Positions 20,593 to 31,589 of a DNA stretch of 34,687 nucleotides are shown here, piece by piece (position 1 is the first letter of the stretch; each line of letters opens with the position of its first letter). The notes below the pieces were generated by a model. That model was not told the DNA's origin. It did not search any database and saw nothing but the letters and a program-made list of their open reading frames with translations. The stretch is from Glomus cerebriforme (lineage: Eukaryota > Glomeromycota > Glomeromycetes > Glomerales > Glomeraceae), in contig QKYT01000228.1 of the NCBI GenBank assembly GCA_003550305.1, positions 42,850 through 77,536 of the forward strand, given 5' to 3'. Both the position numbers and the translations under genes were made by a program.

Positions 20593-20667
20593 ATTTAAAT
20601 AACTTTCTGAGATTTTTTTTTTTTTTTTTATTGATTTATTTATTCATTTATTTCACAATACCAAATT

Positions 20668-20860
20668 GGGGGGAGTGACAGATATTTTGATATTATCGCG
20701 TGATTCTACTCGCTTTAGAAACTTCTTCAGCGCAACTACTAAAAAATCACGAAAATTGGCTAGCATTATGACATTCGGTCGGAATTAAGAAATTAGCTAT
20801 GAGACAAATAATAGGATTTCACATATCTGTCTTTGGGGCTAGGAAATCTGATTGGTCCAT
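20668..20860 (+). repeat. Rearranged copy of the 16508-16740 MITE family
   Basis: 20668-20735 resembles the right end of that MITE (GAGTGACAGATATT, then CGCGTGATTCTACTCGCTTTAG). 20752-20860 resembles its left and middle part (GGTCGGAATTAAGAAATTA, GACAAATAATAGGATTTCAC, then a GGGCTAGGAAA stretch). The halves are in swapped order, as if two tandem copies were joined and trimmed. It lies in the upstream region of the WDR89 gene. Confidence 0.6.
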
Positions 20861-21549
20861 AATGTGGCTTGTTAGCCACCAAAATTTATTGGATGGAGTA
20901 AAAAATTTTTGACTGAAATTTTACAAGTACAGTATTTTCTTATGATTATTTGAAAAGAAGTTTGATTATAAATAGAATATTACACAAAAATATAAAATTT
21001 AAAAAATAAAATAAAATGCAAAGTTATCTGTTATACCACAATTATTTTAAAAATCCATATTCCATACTGCTAAAAAAATTTATTTAATTTTCCAAGGCCT
21101 GTTCCATTTAACTAAAGTACTAAAGTAGAAAACAAATGTGTAAAATAGTAATTTCATTACAAAAATGCTTATAGCTTCGCAAATACTTTAATGAAAATTA
21201 ATATTTGAGTAGTCCCATATCTGTGATTACCTATTTCATTTAACCAAAACACCAAAATTACGCTGTAAAATAAAAAGAAGTAATCCTTACTACGTTTTCA
21301 TACAAAAACGCGTTTATTATAAAAAAAATGTTCAGTGAACAAATGAGGCTGATGATGATCAGCTATGCACAGGGGATAAATGACCTGATCCCCGGTCTAG
21401 GTTAAGTTCCAATAATTTTGGTCCAGTGTCTGGTGGCCCTAAAATTCTTTTTGAATGGGGTACATATTCGGAAAAGGGATAGATAAATCATGTGACATTT
21501 AATTGATGTTGAGGATGTTTTTCATGTATGTTACATTACTACTTGTACG
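20861..21549. other. Intergenic region upstream of PEX12 with a diverged direct duplication
   Basis: No gene is seen. 21109-21172 (TTCCATTTAACTAAAGTAC and on to TTTCATTACAAAAATGC) is repeated in diverged form at 21232-21312 (TTTCATTTAACCAAAACACC and on to TTTTCATACAAAAACGC). An ACGCGT lies at 21308-21313. A short perfect hairpin GGGGAT..ATCCCC lies at 21372-21393. Promoter elements for WDR89 (leftward) and PEX12 (rightward) must be here, but none is certain. Confidence 0.45.
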
Positions 21550-23088
21550 ATGGAATTTATGAGTGATATTAGCTCGGGTGCCGACATTTATCGGCCCTCT
21601 TTATTCGAATTAATAGCACAAGAGAAATTGCGTGCTCTCATTCAACCGGCTGTCAGATATGTTTTGTCGGTAAATATAGGGGTTTAATACTTTACTTTAC
21701 TAATTTGAGTCCGACTAATCAAAACTTGTAAATAGGTCTATGCTCAACGATACCCTCGATATTTGCTTCGTATAGTTAATCGATTTGATGAATTTAATGC
21801 TATCGCTATGTTATTGATCGAAAGGCATTACTTGAAAAATTATTGTAAAATTTGATGTAACATTTTAAGGTTTTTTTCTTTGATTTTATTGTTAATTTTT
21901 TTATCCGAAATTCTTAGATGCATCTTTTGCTGAAAATTTTTATGGATTGAAAAGAATTCGATTAATACAAACAAAGATCGATTTACTCGAGGCAATACCG
22001 GATGTTGATTTACAAAAATTGAGAGATTCTGATATATGGCGATCCTTATTTTTTTTGGTAAATTTAATCGATTCACGCGTTTTTAAAATCGTTGTTTAAA
22101 TTTGGTAACATTGTTTATTATTTCAAATTAAAAGGTTGGGATTCCATACATAAAAACAAAACTCGATGATGCGTATGAAAAAATTAGTGGAGGTGCAGGT
22201 GCAAGATTATTAGGTGGCACATTTTCTCGAATAAATAATGAGAGACAAGTTTGTATTACTCAATTTATTAAATTGGATTATGAAAATTTTATTCTTATTA
22301 ATAAATTGAATAGCTTAATCGTAAAGAACGCGTACGTCGTTTTATACGATACTTATTCAAGATACTTTATCCATGGTTGAATGCTTTATATCATGGTTCA
22401 AACCTATTATATAATATTCTATATCTATATAATAAAACGCGTTGTTACACACCATGGCTAAGATTAATGGGTATAGAAGTCCGTAGAATGAGTGCACAAG
22501 ATTACGTGAGTAAATATGAATCTCTGTCTCGTTTTTATAAATATTTTTGATATGACATACTATTTTATATGAACAGCTTGAACAAGGAAAGAATTCATCA
22601 AGAAATAATTTACCAACGACAACGTCGTCTCAAACCACTCGTTACTTTTTAAGTGTAATTTTATCAGACTTGCTAGACTTTCTTAAAAGTTTATTGCAAA
22701 TGTCTGTATTCTTTTCCAGATTTCTGGAGTGGTGGTATTCGAGTGAATACGCAAAACGACCTGGCCGTGATAATGGAGTTAATGTACCACCTCCTGAAAT
22801 TATTGCGGTATTGTTTTACGTAATAATGTTTACAATTTTCAAGTGGTATCTTTTAATGATTCATATTTAATTTATTAGCCTGACCCGCGAGGAATTCCGC
22901 TTCCAGAAACTCCTAATGTTTGTCCGATTTGTACGAATCTTATAACCAATTCAACAGCGCTTCCATCTGGATATGTTTTTTGTTATCCTTGTATTTTTCG
23001 TCATATTGAAGATTATGGACGATGCCCAATAACTTTGATCAAAGTTAAGATTGATGATTTGAGAAAAGTATATAATTCCTCTACATAA
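21550..23088 (+). CDS. PEX12: Peroxin PEX12, RING ubiquitin-ligase subunit, seven exons
   Basis: Exons 21550-21669, 21736-21844, 21918-22057, 22135-22248, 22314-22505, 22577-22807 and 22879-23088 join in frame to about 371 residues (human protein 359). The N-terminus ([20 protein letters not shown]) and the block [20 protein letters not shown] match the PEX2/PEX10/PEX12 family. The C-terminus has the incomplete RING typical of PEX12: CPIC near the start, FCYPC in the middle and RCPIT at the end. Hydrophobic segments near LLYNILYLY and [19 protein letters not shown] are likely membrane spans. PEX12 sits in the peroxisomal membrane with PEX2 and PEX10 and ubiquitinates the receptor PEX5 for recycling during matrix-protein import. 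The ATG four codons before the second Met was chosen; either could be used. Confidence 0.95.
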
Positions 23089-23634
23089 TTATATTCCATA
23101 CGTTTATATTATAACTAAACATTTTTAAAAATGTAATTTATTAATAAATTATATGATAAACGGTTCTTTGATAATTAATCACGTGTTTCAACAAGTGTAT
23201 TATTGCTATGGCGATTGGTTTGCAATCTAAAGTTTTTAGTCCTTTTCTGGAAAAGCGAACCATGATTGGTTGATCACAAATTACAATGTGTAAATACGGC
23301 TAAAAAAATGATAACTCCGGCCATTTTTTCTAACTATGTTTCGAAACCAAATAACTTACCATAGTGACGTTTTGTGATTCAAACCCTAAAAACGCGTACA
23401 AAATATCATTCTTAGTGGTGTTTGACGCATTTTTTTTCCACGCGTTTTAAACACCCTTTTTTCACCTCTTAAATATCAAGCAACTTGTTTACATCTATAA
23501 CTAAGTTCGGTTAGGTATATATATTTTATTATTGAATATCTTTCTATTACTCATTTTCGCGAACTATTTTTCTTTTTTTATTGATTTATGAATTTCATAA
23601 AAGTTTATCACTTACAGATTGAATATATAGCAAA
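23089..23634 (+). promoter_or_regulatory. Upstream region of the Scc3 gene with two ACGCGT boxes
   Basis: ACGCGT occurs at 23392-23397 and 23440-23445, 190-245 bp before the Scc3 ATG. A CACGTG lies at 23180-23185 and TGACGT at 23365-23370. ACGCGT is the core of the MluI cell-cycle box bound by MBF in yeasts, which drives many G1/S genes, cohesin genes among them. ACGCGT also occurs elsewhere in the window (17174, 21308, 22075, the palindromic element), so regulation is a suggestion only. No coding sequence is seen here. Confidence 0.4.
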
Positions 23635-26600
23635 ATGTCTACTAACTTGGGGACTCATTTAGAAATGGAGGTAAGTATATTAGAATTTAAAAGCCTAATA
23701 AATTCTATATTTATCTCTCATTAATTCAAACAATTTGCAATTCAAATGCAAATAGATTGATATCGGATCGCAACCCTCTGATAATGAAGAACAAGAAAGA
23801 AAGTCATCTAACAATTTATCAGAAGGTTCACTATTAGAGAAAACTCAAGATAAAGTTTCAGAGGCAGAGATTGAAACTTCAACAAGTATATATATATATT
23901 TGATTATAAAAGATTTGCAAAAACTAAATGGATATTAACATTTTTCTAATAAAATTAGAAACAAATGTATCGAACTTGCGGAGATCAACAAGGACAAGGA
24001 AACCACCAAGTTGGTTATTACAAGATGATAGTATGTTCTTGCGTTTTCTTATTGTCATGAATGTTTTTATATTTTATTATTAAGTAGGCTAAATAATCAT
24101 GAACATTTCGAATATAGCATCAACTATTCGACGAAAATCACGTCGTATAGATAATAATGGCGAGGAAGATGACAATAAGAATTTTTCGGATATTGAAATG
24201 TTTAACGATCCCAATACTTCAGCACAAAATGTCAAAAGAACGCGAGGAAGGCCTATAAAATTTTCAACCATAAATTCTAGCGAAAATAATGATGATAATA
24301 TCGCTGATGATGAACCCAATACTTTAGCTTCCGAAATTAGAAATATTAGGGGAAAGCAAGGGAAGAATTCACCTGCACAATCATATGGTGAAGATTTTAA
24401 TAAAAATGATGATGATTCCGATGAGTCAGCTAATGAATCAATTGCATTAGCTCCAAATGTTCAGAAAAAGCGGGGAAGACCAAGAAAGAATTCTTCTACC
24501 CTGTCAAGCGAAAAAAATGTTTCTGAGAATGGAGCTAATGAATTAAATACGACAGAAAAGGTTCGACGGAAGAGGGGAAGATCAAGGAAGAATTCACCAT
24601 ATCAATCCAACGATGATTATGATAAAACCGGTTCTGATGAAGTAGCTAATGAGTCAAGTAGCTCAATATCTGAAGTTCGAAAAAAGAGGGGAAGACAAAG
24701 AAAAGATTCATCTGCAGAATCTAGTGAAGATCAAGATAAAGATGTCTCCGATGGAGCTGAAAAGTCTAATACATCGGCAACTGAAGCTCCAAAAAAACGG
24801 GGAAGGCCAAAGAAAAATCTATCCGCAGACCTTGTTGAGGAGGAAGTTCCTAACACGTCAGAACCAGAAATTCGAAAAAAGCGAGGAAGGCCAAGAAAGA
24901 ACTCATCTACACATTCCAGTGAAGGTCATGACAAAAATAGTACTGATGATGAAGTAACTAACGATGAAGCCAATGTTTTAGTATCCGAAGTACGAAAAAA
25001 GCGAGGAAGACCTAAGAAATCTTCAGCTACACCGGGACCTGCAAAATTATCAGAAACTCGTAGAGCAAAGAAAACAAAGACTGATTCACAACAAAGTTCA
25101 CCTGATAGTATTTCAGAGAATTCGCCCGAAGTTGCTACTGAAAATGTTTTAGATGTAGCATATGAGAGCACACATGAAAATGTTCCCGAAAATATACCTT
25201 CTTTACGATCTTCCATTCCGAACGAACGAAGTATTGCAAGAAGAAGTTCTCACGATACTTTAGAAGATAGTGGATTGTCACTTTATCGTACGTTATTAAA
25301 TTTTTGGATCAAGAACTTTTCTATAATTTATAATTTATAATTTATTTGCTGATTTTTTTTTTTATCTTCAGAGGCAGTTCTTATGCAAAATGATGATCTA
25401 GAGAATATTGTTTCGGATTGGGTAGAAACTTATGGAATTGATAATCAAAGAGCTTTACTTATATTGCTCAATTTCATAATTCGGGTATGCATAGCATATT
25501 TTTATTGCTGAAAGGTTTCATGTGAATAATATATTGTGTGTATATTAAATTTAGTCATGTGGATGTCCTGAAACAGTCGAAAAAGAGGCCATTAAAGATG
25601 AAGATGCAATTGTTGATGTTCTAAGTGAACTACAAAATGCATTTAAGAAGGTAAACGTTCAATCTTTACAAGTATGGTTTTTCTAAATAACTCATTTTCA
25701 TTAATATTAAATATTCTGTAAATAGGAACTTATTACGGATTATCCTCTTGTTTCAAAAGCTAAGGATTTTAAAAAATTCCGCAAGAGTTTTTTGGAATTT
25801 TTTCATAGGTTGATAAAACAAGTTAAACATTCTATATTATATGATGGTATTTTCTGTGAAACTATATATGCTTGGGTCTGTTCAATGTCAAGGTGCAACA
25901 TTTAATTCAGTTTCGTAAACTTATACCTTCTTAATATTATTATTCTTTTATATTACTAACCCTTTTATACCTTATTTCTCATTTATCAATCTTTTAAGCT
26001 CTGCTTTTCGTCCCTTTCGACATACTGCTACTGCAATCGCTCTTTTCTTGTTAAGCTGTCTTTGTGAGGTTGCACAAGAAGTTCAAACTGAATTGAATAT
26101 TGCTACGCGTCAGCTAACCTCGGAACAAATAAAGAACAAGAATTCAAGAAATCTAAGGAACCAGGATAGAATGAGTAGTTTACGGTCAAAAACCGTAGAA
26201 TTGACAGAGAAAAAGCAACGATTAGAAACCTATTTCAATGATTTTTTTAACGGGTTAGTATAAAATCATTGTGTATGTATTGTTTATAACTTATATTTGA
26301 TGGCTAATTTAATCTCTAATGTAGTGTATTTATTCATCGCTATCGAGATGTGGAAGCTATAATACGAGCAGAATGTGTCAAAGAATTAGGAGTTTGGATT
26401 ATCAAATATCCTGACCGATTCTTGGAAGATAAAGTTACGAGATATCTCGGTTGGCAATTGTCAGATAAGGTAATAACAAAATACTTATCCTCAATTATTT
26501 GAGTTTCAAAGCTAATCCCGCCTTTATATTAATATTTTTTATATACAATAATTAGTCACCAATAGCCAGAATAGAAGCCATTAAATCGTTATCACGTCTC

Positions 26601-29600
26601 TATATTAACGAGACGTTCATAAGTGGATTGCGAAATTTTACCGAGCGATTCAAACCACGCCTAATTGAAATGGCTTCGCGAGAATCTGAGCTTAGCGTTC
26701 GAACTACTACTATTAGTTTGTTGACTCAAATATATAGAGCAGGATTATTAGAAGATGAAGATCGTGATGATTTATCACTTCTCATATATAGTGATATATC
26801 AAAAGTGAGGAAAGCGATCGCGCCATTTGTTAAGAATCTACTAGATGAGGATTTTATTAGTTCAAAACTTAAAAAAGTCCAAACTTTTCTAACCAGTAAC
26901 GGGACAAAACGAAGAAACAGGAGTGGTAGTAGCAGTAGTGAAATCGTAGGTTCCGTAAAACGCGATTGGGTAGCTTTTAAATGTTTAGCTGAATTCTTAG
27001 TGAAATATAGAAAGCCGACTGAAGACTCTCAAAAAGACGATGAAATGAATGATGAAATTGATAATAGAAACGATAGTGATGAATATGAAGATGGGTCCTC
27101 GATTTTAATTATCGGAGATGTAAAAAACAATAGAATAGCATTAGCTATTGAAGCTCTTTGGGGTGAAATGGAAATATTACATGATTGGCATAGTTTAGCC
27201 GAATACCTTTCCAAAGATCATTCTTTGACAAATAGTTCCGGTACTGCAAGAGATTCTCAAGGGGAAGTCAATCCTATAGATGCTATTGAAGATTGTTATA
27301 GGCTTAGTGATCGTGAAGAATCTGTGTTAGTCCAGGTTCTTGTTGCTTGTCTTAAATTAATTCTTGCTGATCCATTAAGTAGAGACAAGAAGAAGGTTAA
27401 TTTTCTCAAAGTTTATTGTAATTTTAATTGTGAAATTTCTAACGAATAACAAATTTCTAATCTGAACATTAGAATGAAATGCAAATCGAAGAAATACGTG
27501 ATGAAGTTTCAAGAACCATGGTACGTACTTTACCTCGACTCTTAACAAAATATGCACCTGATGCAGGCCGGATAGCGGAGGTCTTGCAAATACCACCATT
27601 GATGAATTTACAAGTATATTCTGAATTGCGTATGTTAAAGGTAAGAAAAATGCTTAATTGTTCATAACTTATATTTATAACTGGTATTCGAACAAAATAT
27701 ATATATTGTAGTAATAGTCAGTGGGTTAAGTTTGGGATACTCTTTTTAAAACTGTAAAATAATGTAAACGGGAAATTATATATGAATTTTCAAATAGGCA
27801 TATGAGTTACTTATCGAAGATGTCAAGAAGCTTTTCTTGAAGCACACACATCCGTTGGTTCTTACTCATGCTGTTAGAACCTTCTCCCACATGGAGGCAT
27901 ACGAAAGCTTTGCCTCGACTACCGAGGCTAACTTGGGAGAATTGCAAGAAGTGGTCATCCAAACATTTATAGAAGAATGTGATAATAAAGTAATACCGTT
28001 TACCTTATTTATTGCTACGAATTATTCATTTATTCAATTATTTTATAATGCTTTTTTAATCCAAAGGAGTTGTTGACAATGGAGTTGACTAGTGATCAAG
28101 TTCATTCATTAGGAGTAGCTTTAACTAGATTGGAGACATTGATCGGCTATAAGTGTATTATCGATGTTGTCGAAGAGGGTGATGATAATCGCAAAGATAT
28201 ATATTCTTGTTTTATTGAATTGATTCGACGTGGTTTATTGAATAATTTGGAAGAACAACAGGTAACTTTTTTTTTTAGATGCACCTTTAACTATATTATA
28301 AATGATGTGAAAATACCTATTAATGCAATTTTTAGATGGTCTGTTCGGCAATTAGCTGCATTTGGAACTATTTGCTTTGGAAAGCTAATGAAATGCTTAT
28401 GCCCAAAAATCAACCAGCTTCAGATGTATCGCTTGATAAAATGAATGACTTGATTGTTAGAAGAGACCAGATAGTTCAAACTTTGTTTGAAGTAGGGGTA
28501 TCGATTTCTTCAGGAGCACTTTTGAAAGTTAAAACAACAGTAATATATATATATATTTTATTATTCATCTTTTTAAATAAATTGTTAAGTTTATTGACTA
28601 ATTTAAAAAAAAAATCAAATAAATAATTAGGCATTTTCAACTCTTGGTAACATATATTGGCTGTTTTCGAGTGACATTTTTTATTCAAGTAGTCATCGAC
28701 CCAATCTTTCCAAATTGAATCTTTCCTGCCATCCAGATTTACAAGAAAGAATTGAACAATTTGTTACTGAGGAAGTTGAAAATTTTAGGAATACAATATT
28801 ATCAATAAGATCAAGGCTAGAAGAGGAAACAAGAACGAGATTAGAAGAAAAAGCATTAAAAATGCTAGAAGCTTCATTAAGAAAAAGGTTAGAATCTTCT
28901 CATAATAATAAAGTTCAAGCAGAAAATGAAAAATATAGAAATAAATTAGAAGAGATCCGGAACAAAGACCAAACAGAACAAGAAACCGAAAAACTTAAAG
29001 AATACGAAAAACTTATGGCACAAATTAACGAAACACTTAAACAAGAATATGAAAATTTTAAAGAACAAGAATACGAAAGACAAAAAAAATGTACGTGATT
29101 TTTTAGGATCTCACTCTTAATCAATCATTTTAAAGCTAAATATTTACGTTTTAAATCTTATAGTGATGAAAAATGTGGAGATATTTATTGATCCTGAAGA
29201 AAAACAACAGATTTTGGAAATTATTGGAACCCTCGCACGAGGAGTTAGAGGTGGTTGGTTTGAAGAATCACGTGTCGCTATTGTAATGTGTCAATTAGGA
29301 ACTCTTGTTAGCGATCTTGATGACCTAATTAAAAAACTAATACAAGATTTCAAGGATCGTGTATTAGGAGGTGAAGCAAAATCATTTGCGAACATATGTA
29401 TCTCATCGTTGAAAAAGGTAGCCACGCAAAGTTTAAATATTGTTTCAATTTTTTTGAACAATCTATTAACGTTGATTAAATTTTAGTCTCATGAACTTTA
29501 TGTGGAAGGGCATGTTGATGCAATGAATGGGACTACATTACTTGTTCGTCTTTGTGCAAATGCTCTAAACGCTTTGCAGTTACGAGAGACAATTGACAAA

Positions 29601-30454
29601 GCGACACGCAAGATTGGAGATTATATCGTCGATTTACATCGTACAGGAATTTTGTATACTACTTCGATAATAACGAAATTCAGAGTACTCGATAAAAATG
29701 AGGAAGTTACGAAAGCAATTAAGTTCTTCAAAGTTCTATTAAACATGTTGGTTGGAGGAATGAAGGGGAAAGACGCCCAACAAATGTAAGTCGTACGGTA
29801 TCGATATAAATTGACTTAATACTACAATTGTAATACTTAATTTTAAATTTCAGATATTCAATTCTCCAGCAAGAAATGAATACACGTGAGATTCACCCAT
29901 CAGAAATGGATAAACAATGGGAACCTTATTATTTGTATGTGCAGAAACTTATGGCGAAAGCAGGAGTTAAAATAGGTATGAATATATGAGAAACATCATT
30001 AGATCACAATATACGTCTCTAATTTTTAGTATATCAACTAGATAACTCCATCGGTGACCCAAGTAAAAGACGATCTGTCAATAATACAAAGAATCGACAA
30101 TCATTGAAACGTAATGTAAGGGACGATGATCACATCGATTCAAATTCCGAGAACCAAGAAAATTATGAAGAGATCGCCACTTCTGCAAGGGGACATATCG
30201 CAATTTCTTCGCCTGGCGTTGAAGATACAAATAATTCCTTAATCAATAACAATGAAAGATTAGCGGGCAATAAACGATCTGCACCAATTGATGATGATGA
30301 TGAGAATTTGAGGTCTCCGAAGAAAAGAAAGCCCACAAACAGAAGACAACGTGACAAAGATGAAGAGGAGGCCAGCAATGGAGAACTATCGGACAGTGGA
30401 GAAAGTTTTCAAAGTCTGGCCAATGTTCGTACCAAGAAGAAGGTACGACGATAA
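23635..30454 (+). CDS. SCC3: Cohesin subunit Scc3/STAG with N-terminal AT-hook array, 19 exons
   Basis: Nineteen exons join in frame to about 1776 residues: 23635-23670, 23756-23885, 23959-24030, 24118-25287, 25372-25484, 25555-25650, 25726-25892, 25999-26253, 26325-26469, 26556-27395, 27473-27640, 27798-27989, 28067-28261, 28336-28527, 28631-29090, 29164-29417, 29487-29785, 29854-29975, 30030-30454. STAG features include VSDWVETYGIDNQRALLILL, AFRPFRHTATAIALFLL, and the stromalin conserved domain GVFIHRYRDVEAIIRAEC..GWQLSDK at about residues 680-730, then helical repeats. Scc3/STAG binds the kleisin and helps load cohesin on DNA. Residues 120-380 carry eight AT-hook-like motifs. About 115 residues of charged coiled coil (residues 1294-1410) interrupt the C-terminal helical part. 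The tail is acidic/basic with KKRKPTNRRQR. It is much longer than the usual 1000-1250 residues. Confidence 0.93.
24225..25025 (+). repeat. Coding repeat array: eight AT-hook-like units
   Basis: Within exon 4 of the Scc3 gene, RGRP-centred motifs lie at protein residues 123, 158, 199, 233, 271, 308, 336 and 376 (spacing 28-41 residues). Five have the canonical GRP core (RTRGRPIKF, KKRGRPRKN twice, KKRGRPKKN, KKRGRPKKS). Three are degenerate (GKQ, GRS, GRQ). Between them lie Ser/Asp/Glu/Asn-rich linkers ending in S-E-V-R or similar. AT-hooks bind the minor groove of AT-rich DNA. The units are diverged at DNA level, so the array is not a recent expansion. Confidence 0.92.
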
Positions 30455-30746
30455 AAATGATTTTGAAACTAATTATAAATTTAATAATTAATATATATAA
30501 TTATTTAGCAAAATCATTTTTGTAAATAAAAAAAAAATTAATAATAATAACTATAATAACCGTTGTATTTTGACGAAGTAGAAATATATAATAAACAATT
30601 CACTAATATGATTTATGCAAAAATGATAATTATAAATATTTATATTTATTTATTAGTTTAAATCTAATTATTTACTGTTACAAACAAAGATCACTAAAGT
30701 ATATAATATAATGTTACTACTTTAATGGAAGGTAATTCGTTTTTTC

Positions 30747-31418
30747 TTAGGCACCATATCCAAATTTTTCTTCGTATCCAGGAACATTCCACTGTCCTTT
30801 TTTAACCATCTTTTCTACAATATCATTAATCTCAGGTTTAGCCTTAACGATTTCCTCAATCTAAAAAGCAAATAATTTAATAAAATATGATTACGAGTTG
30901 TAAAAACAAAATTGTAAAAGAATAAATAAATAACACACGGTAATATTTTCAAATGGTCTAGTTTGTTCGATATTATTTAATGTATTATGCAATTCTCGCA
31001 ATTCTGTATCAACTCTTGCTGCTGTCTTTTTTGCGTTTTCAACCTAGAATAAAAATAAAAATAAAAAAAGTCATTAGTCTTATTCTTTAATTTATATGTA
31101 TTTCACCCATTTTCTTACCGCCTTTGTCTCAATGGTTTCAACAACTTTCATTTGTGCTGTAAGATCAACTTTTGCGGGTTTAAAGGTTCCTAAAGCTTTT
31201 TCAGCTTCATTCACAATACTTTTATTCTTCAATATCTTTCTATAATGTTCAAAGTCAATGTCAGTTTTTTGCTCCTTCAAAGCTGAAACTATTCTTCTTG
31301 CTTCATCATTACGTTTACGAAAGGCTTGAAGTGCAGCTACTGTTTCTTTTTTTAACCCTAAAGAGACTGTAAGTTTTGACCAATCGATCGCAGCTGCTGC
31401 ACGAGTTGAAGATGCCAT
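30747..31418 (-). CDS. ATP7: Mitochondrial ATP synthase subunit d, three exons
   Basis: Minus-strand exons 31418-31119, 31043-30939 and 30860-30747 join in frame to about 172 residues, the usual length (yeast Atp7 174). Recognisable text includes AAAAIDWSKLTVSLGLKKET, LQAFRKRNDEARRIV, IDFEHYRKILKN, PFENITIEEIVKAKPEI and the conserved C-terminal WNVPGYEEKFG. Subunit d is part of the peripheral stalk that holds F1 against rotation in the inner-membrane ATP synthase. The ATG at 31418 was chosen over an upstream in-frame GTG, because eukaryotes use ATG. It converges with Scc3 (292 bp between stops) and diverges from AMSH. Confidence 0.95.
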
Positions 31419-31589
31419 CACTAAAGAAAAAATTAAAAATGATTATCAGTAGAATATGAAGGTTCATGCATAAATTTAATATTTTGTTGCAGTTAGCTGT
31501 AGTGCTGCCTAAATATTTTAAATCTTAGCCAAATTAAATATGTAAAGAGAAATATTCAAATTACTTTTAAATTGTAATATATCATAACC
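31419..31589. promoter_or_regulatory. Short shared promoter region between ATP7 and AMSH genes
   Basis: Only 171 bp separate the two start codons of divergent genes, so both core promoters must lie here or within the 5' ends. The sequence is AT-rich with no GC-box or ACGCGT. No specific element is assigned. Confidence 0.5.

Noticed and set aside
24089..24319. Minus-strand frames across the AT-hook exon (also 24926-25216 and the + frame 24649-24957)
   Set aside because: They are shadows of a repetitive, Ser/Arg-rich coding exon on the + strand; no splice or protein logic supports them.
28476..29124. Minus-strand frames (28476-28688 and 28915-29124)
   Set aside because: They are antisense to introns and to the charged coiled-coil exon of Scc3; composition reflects the other strand.
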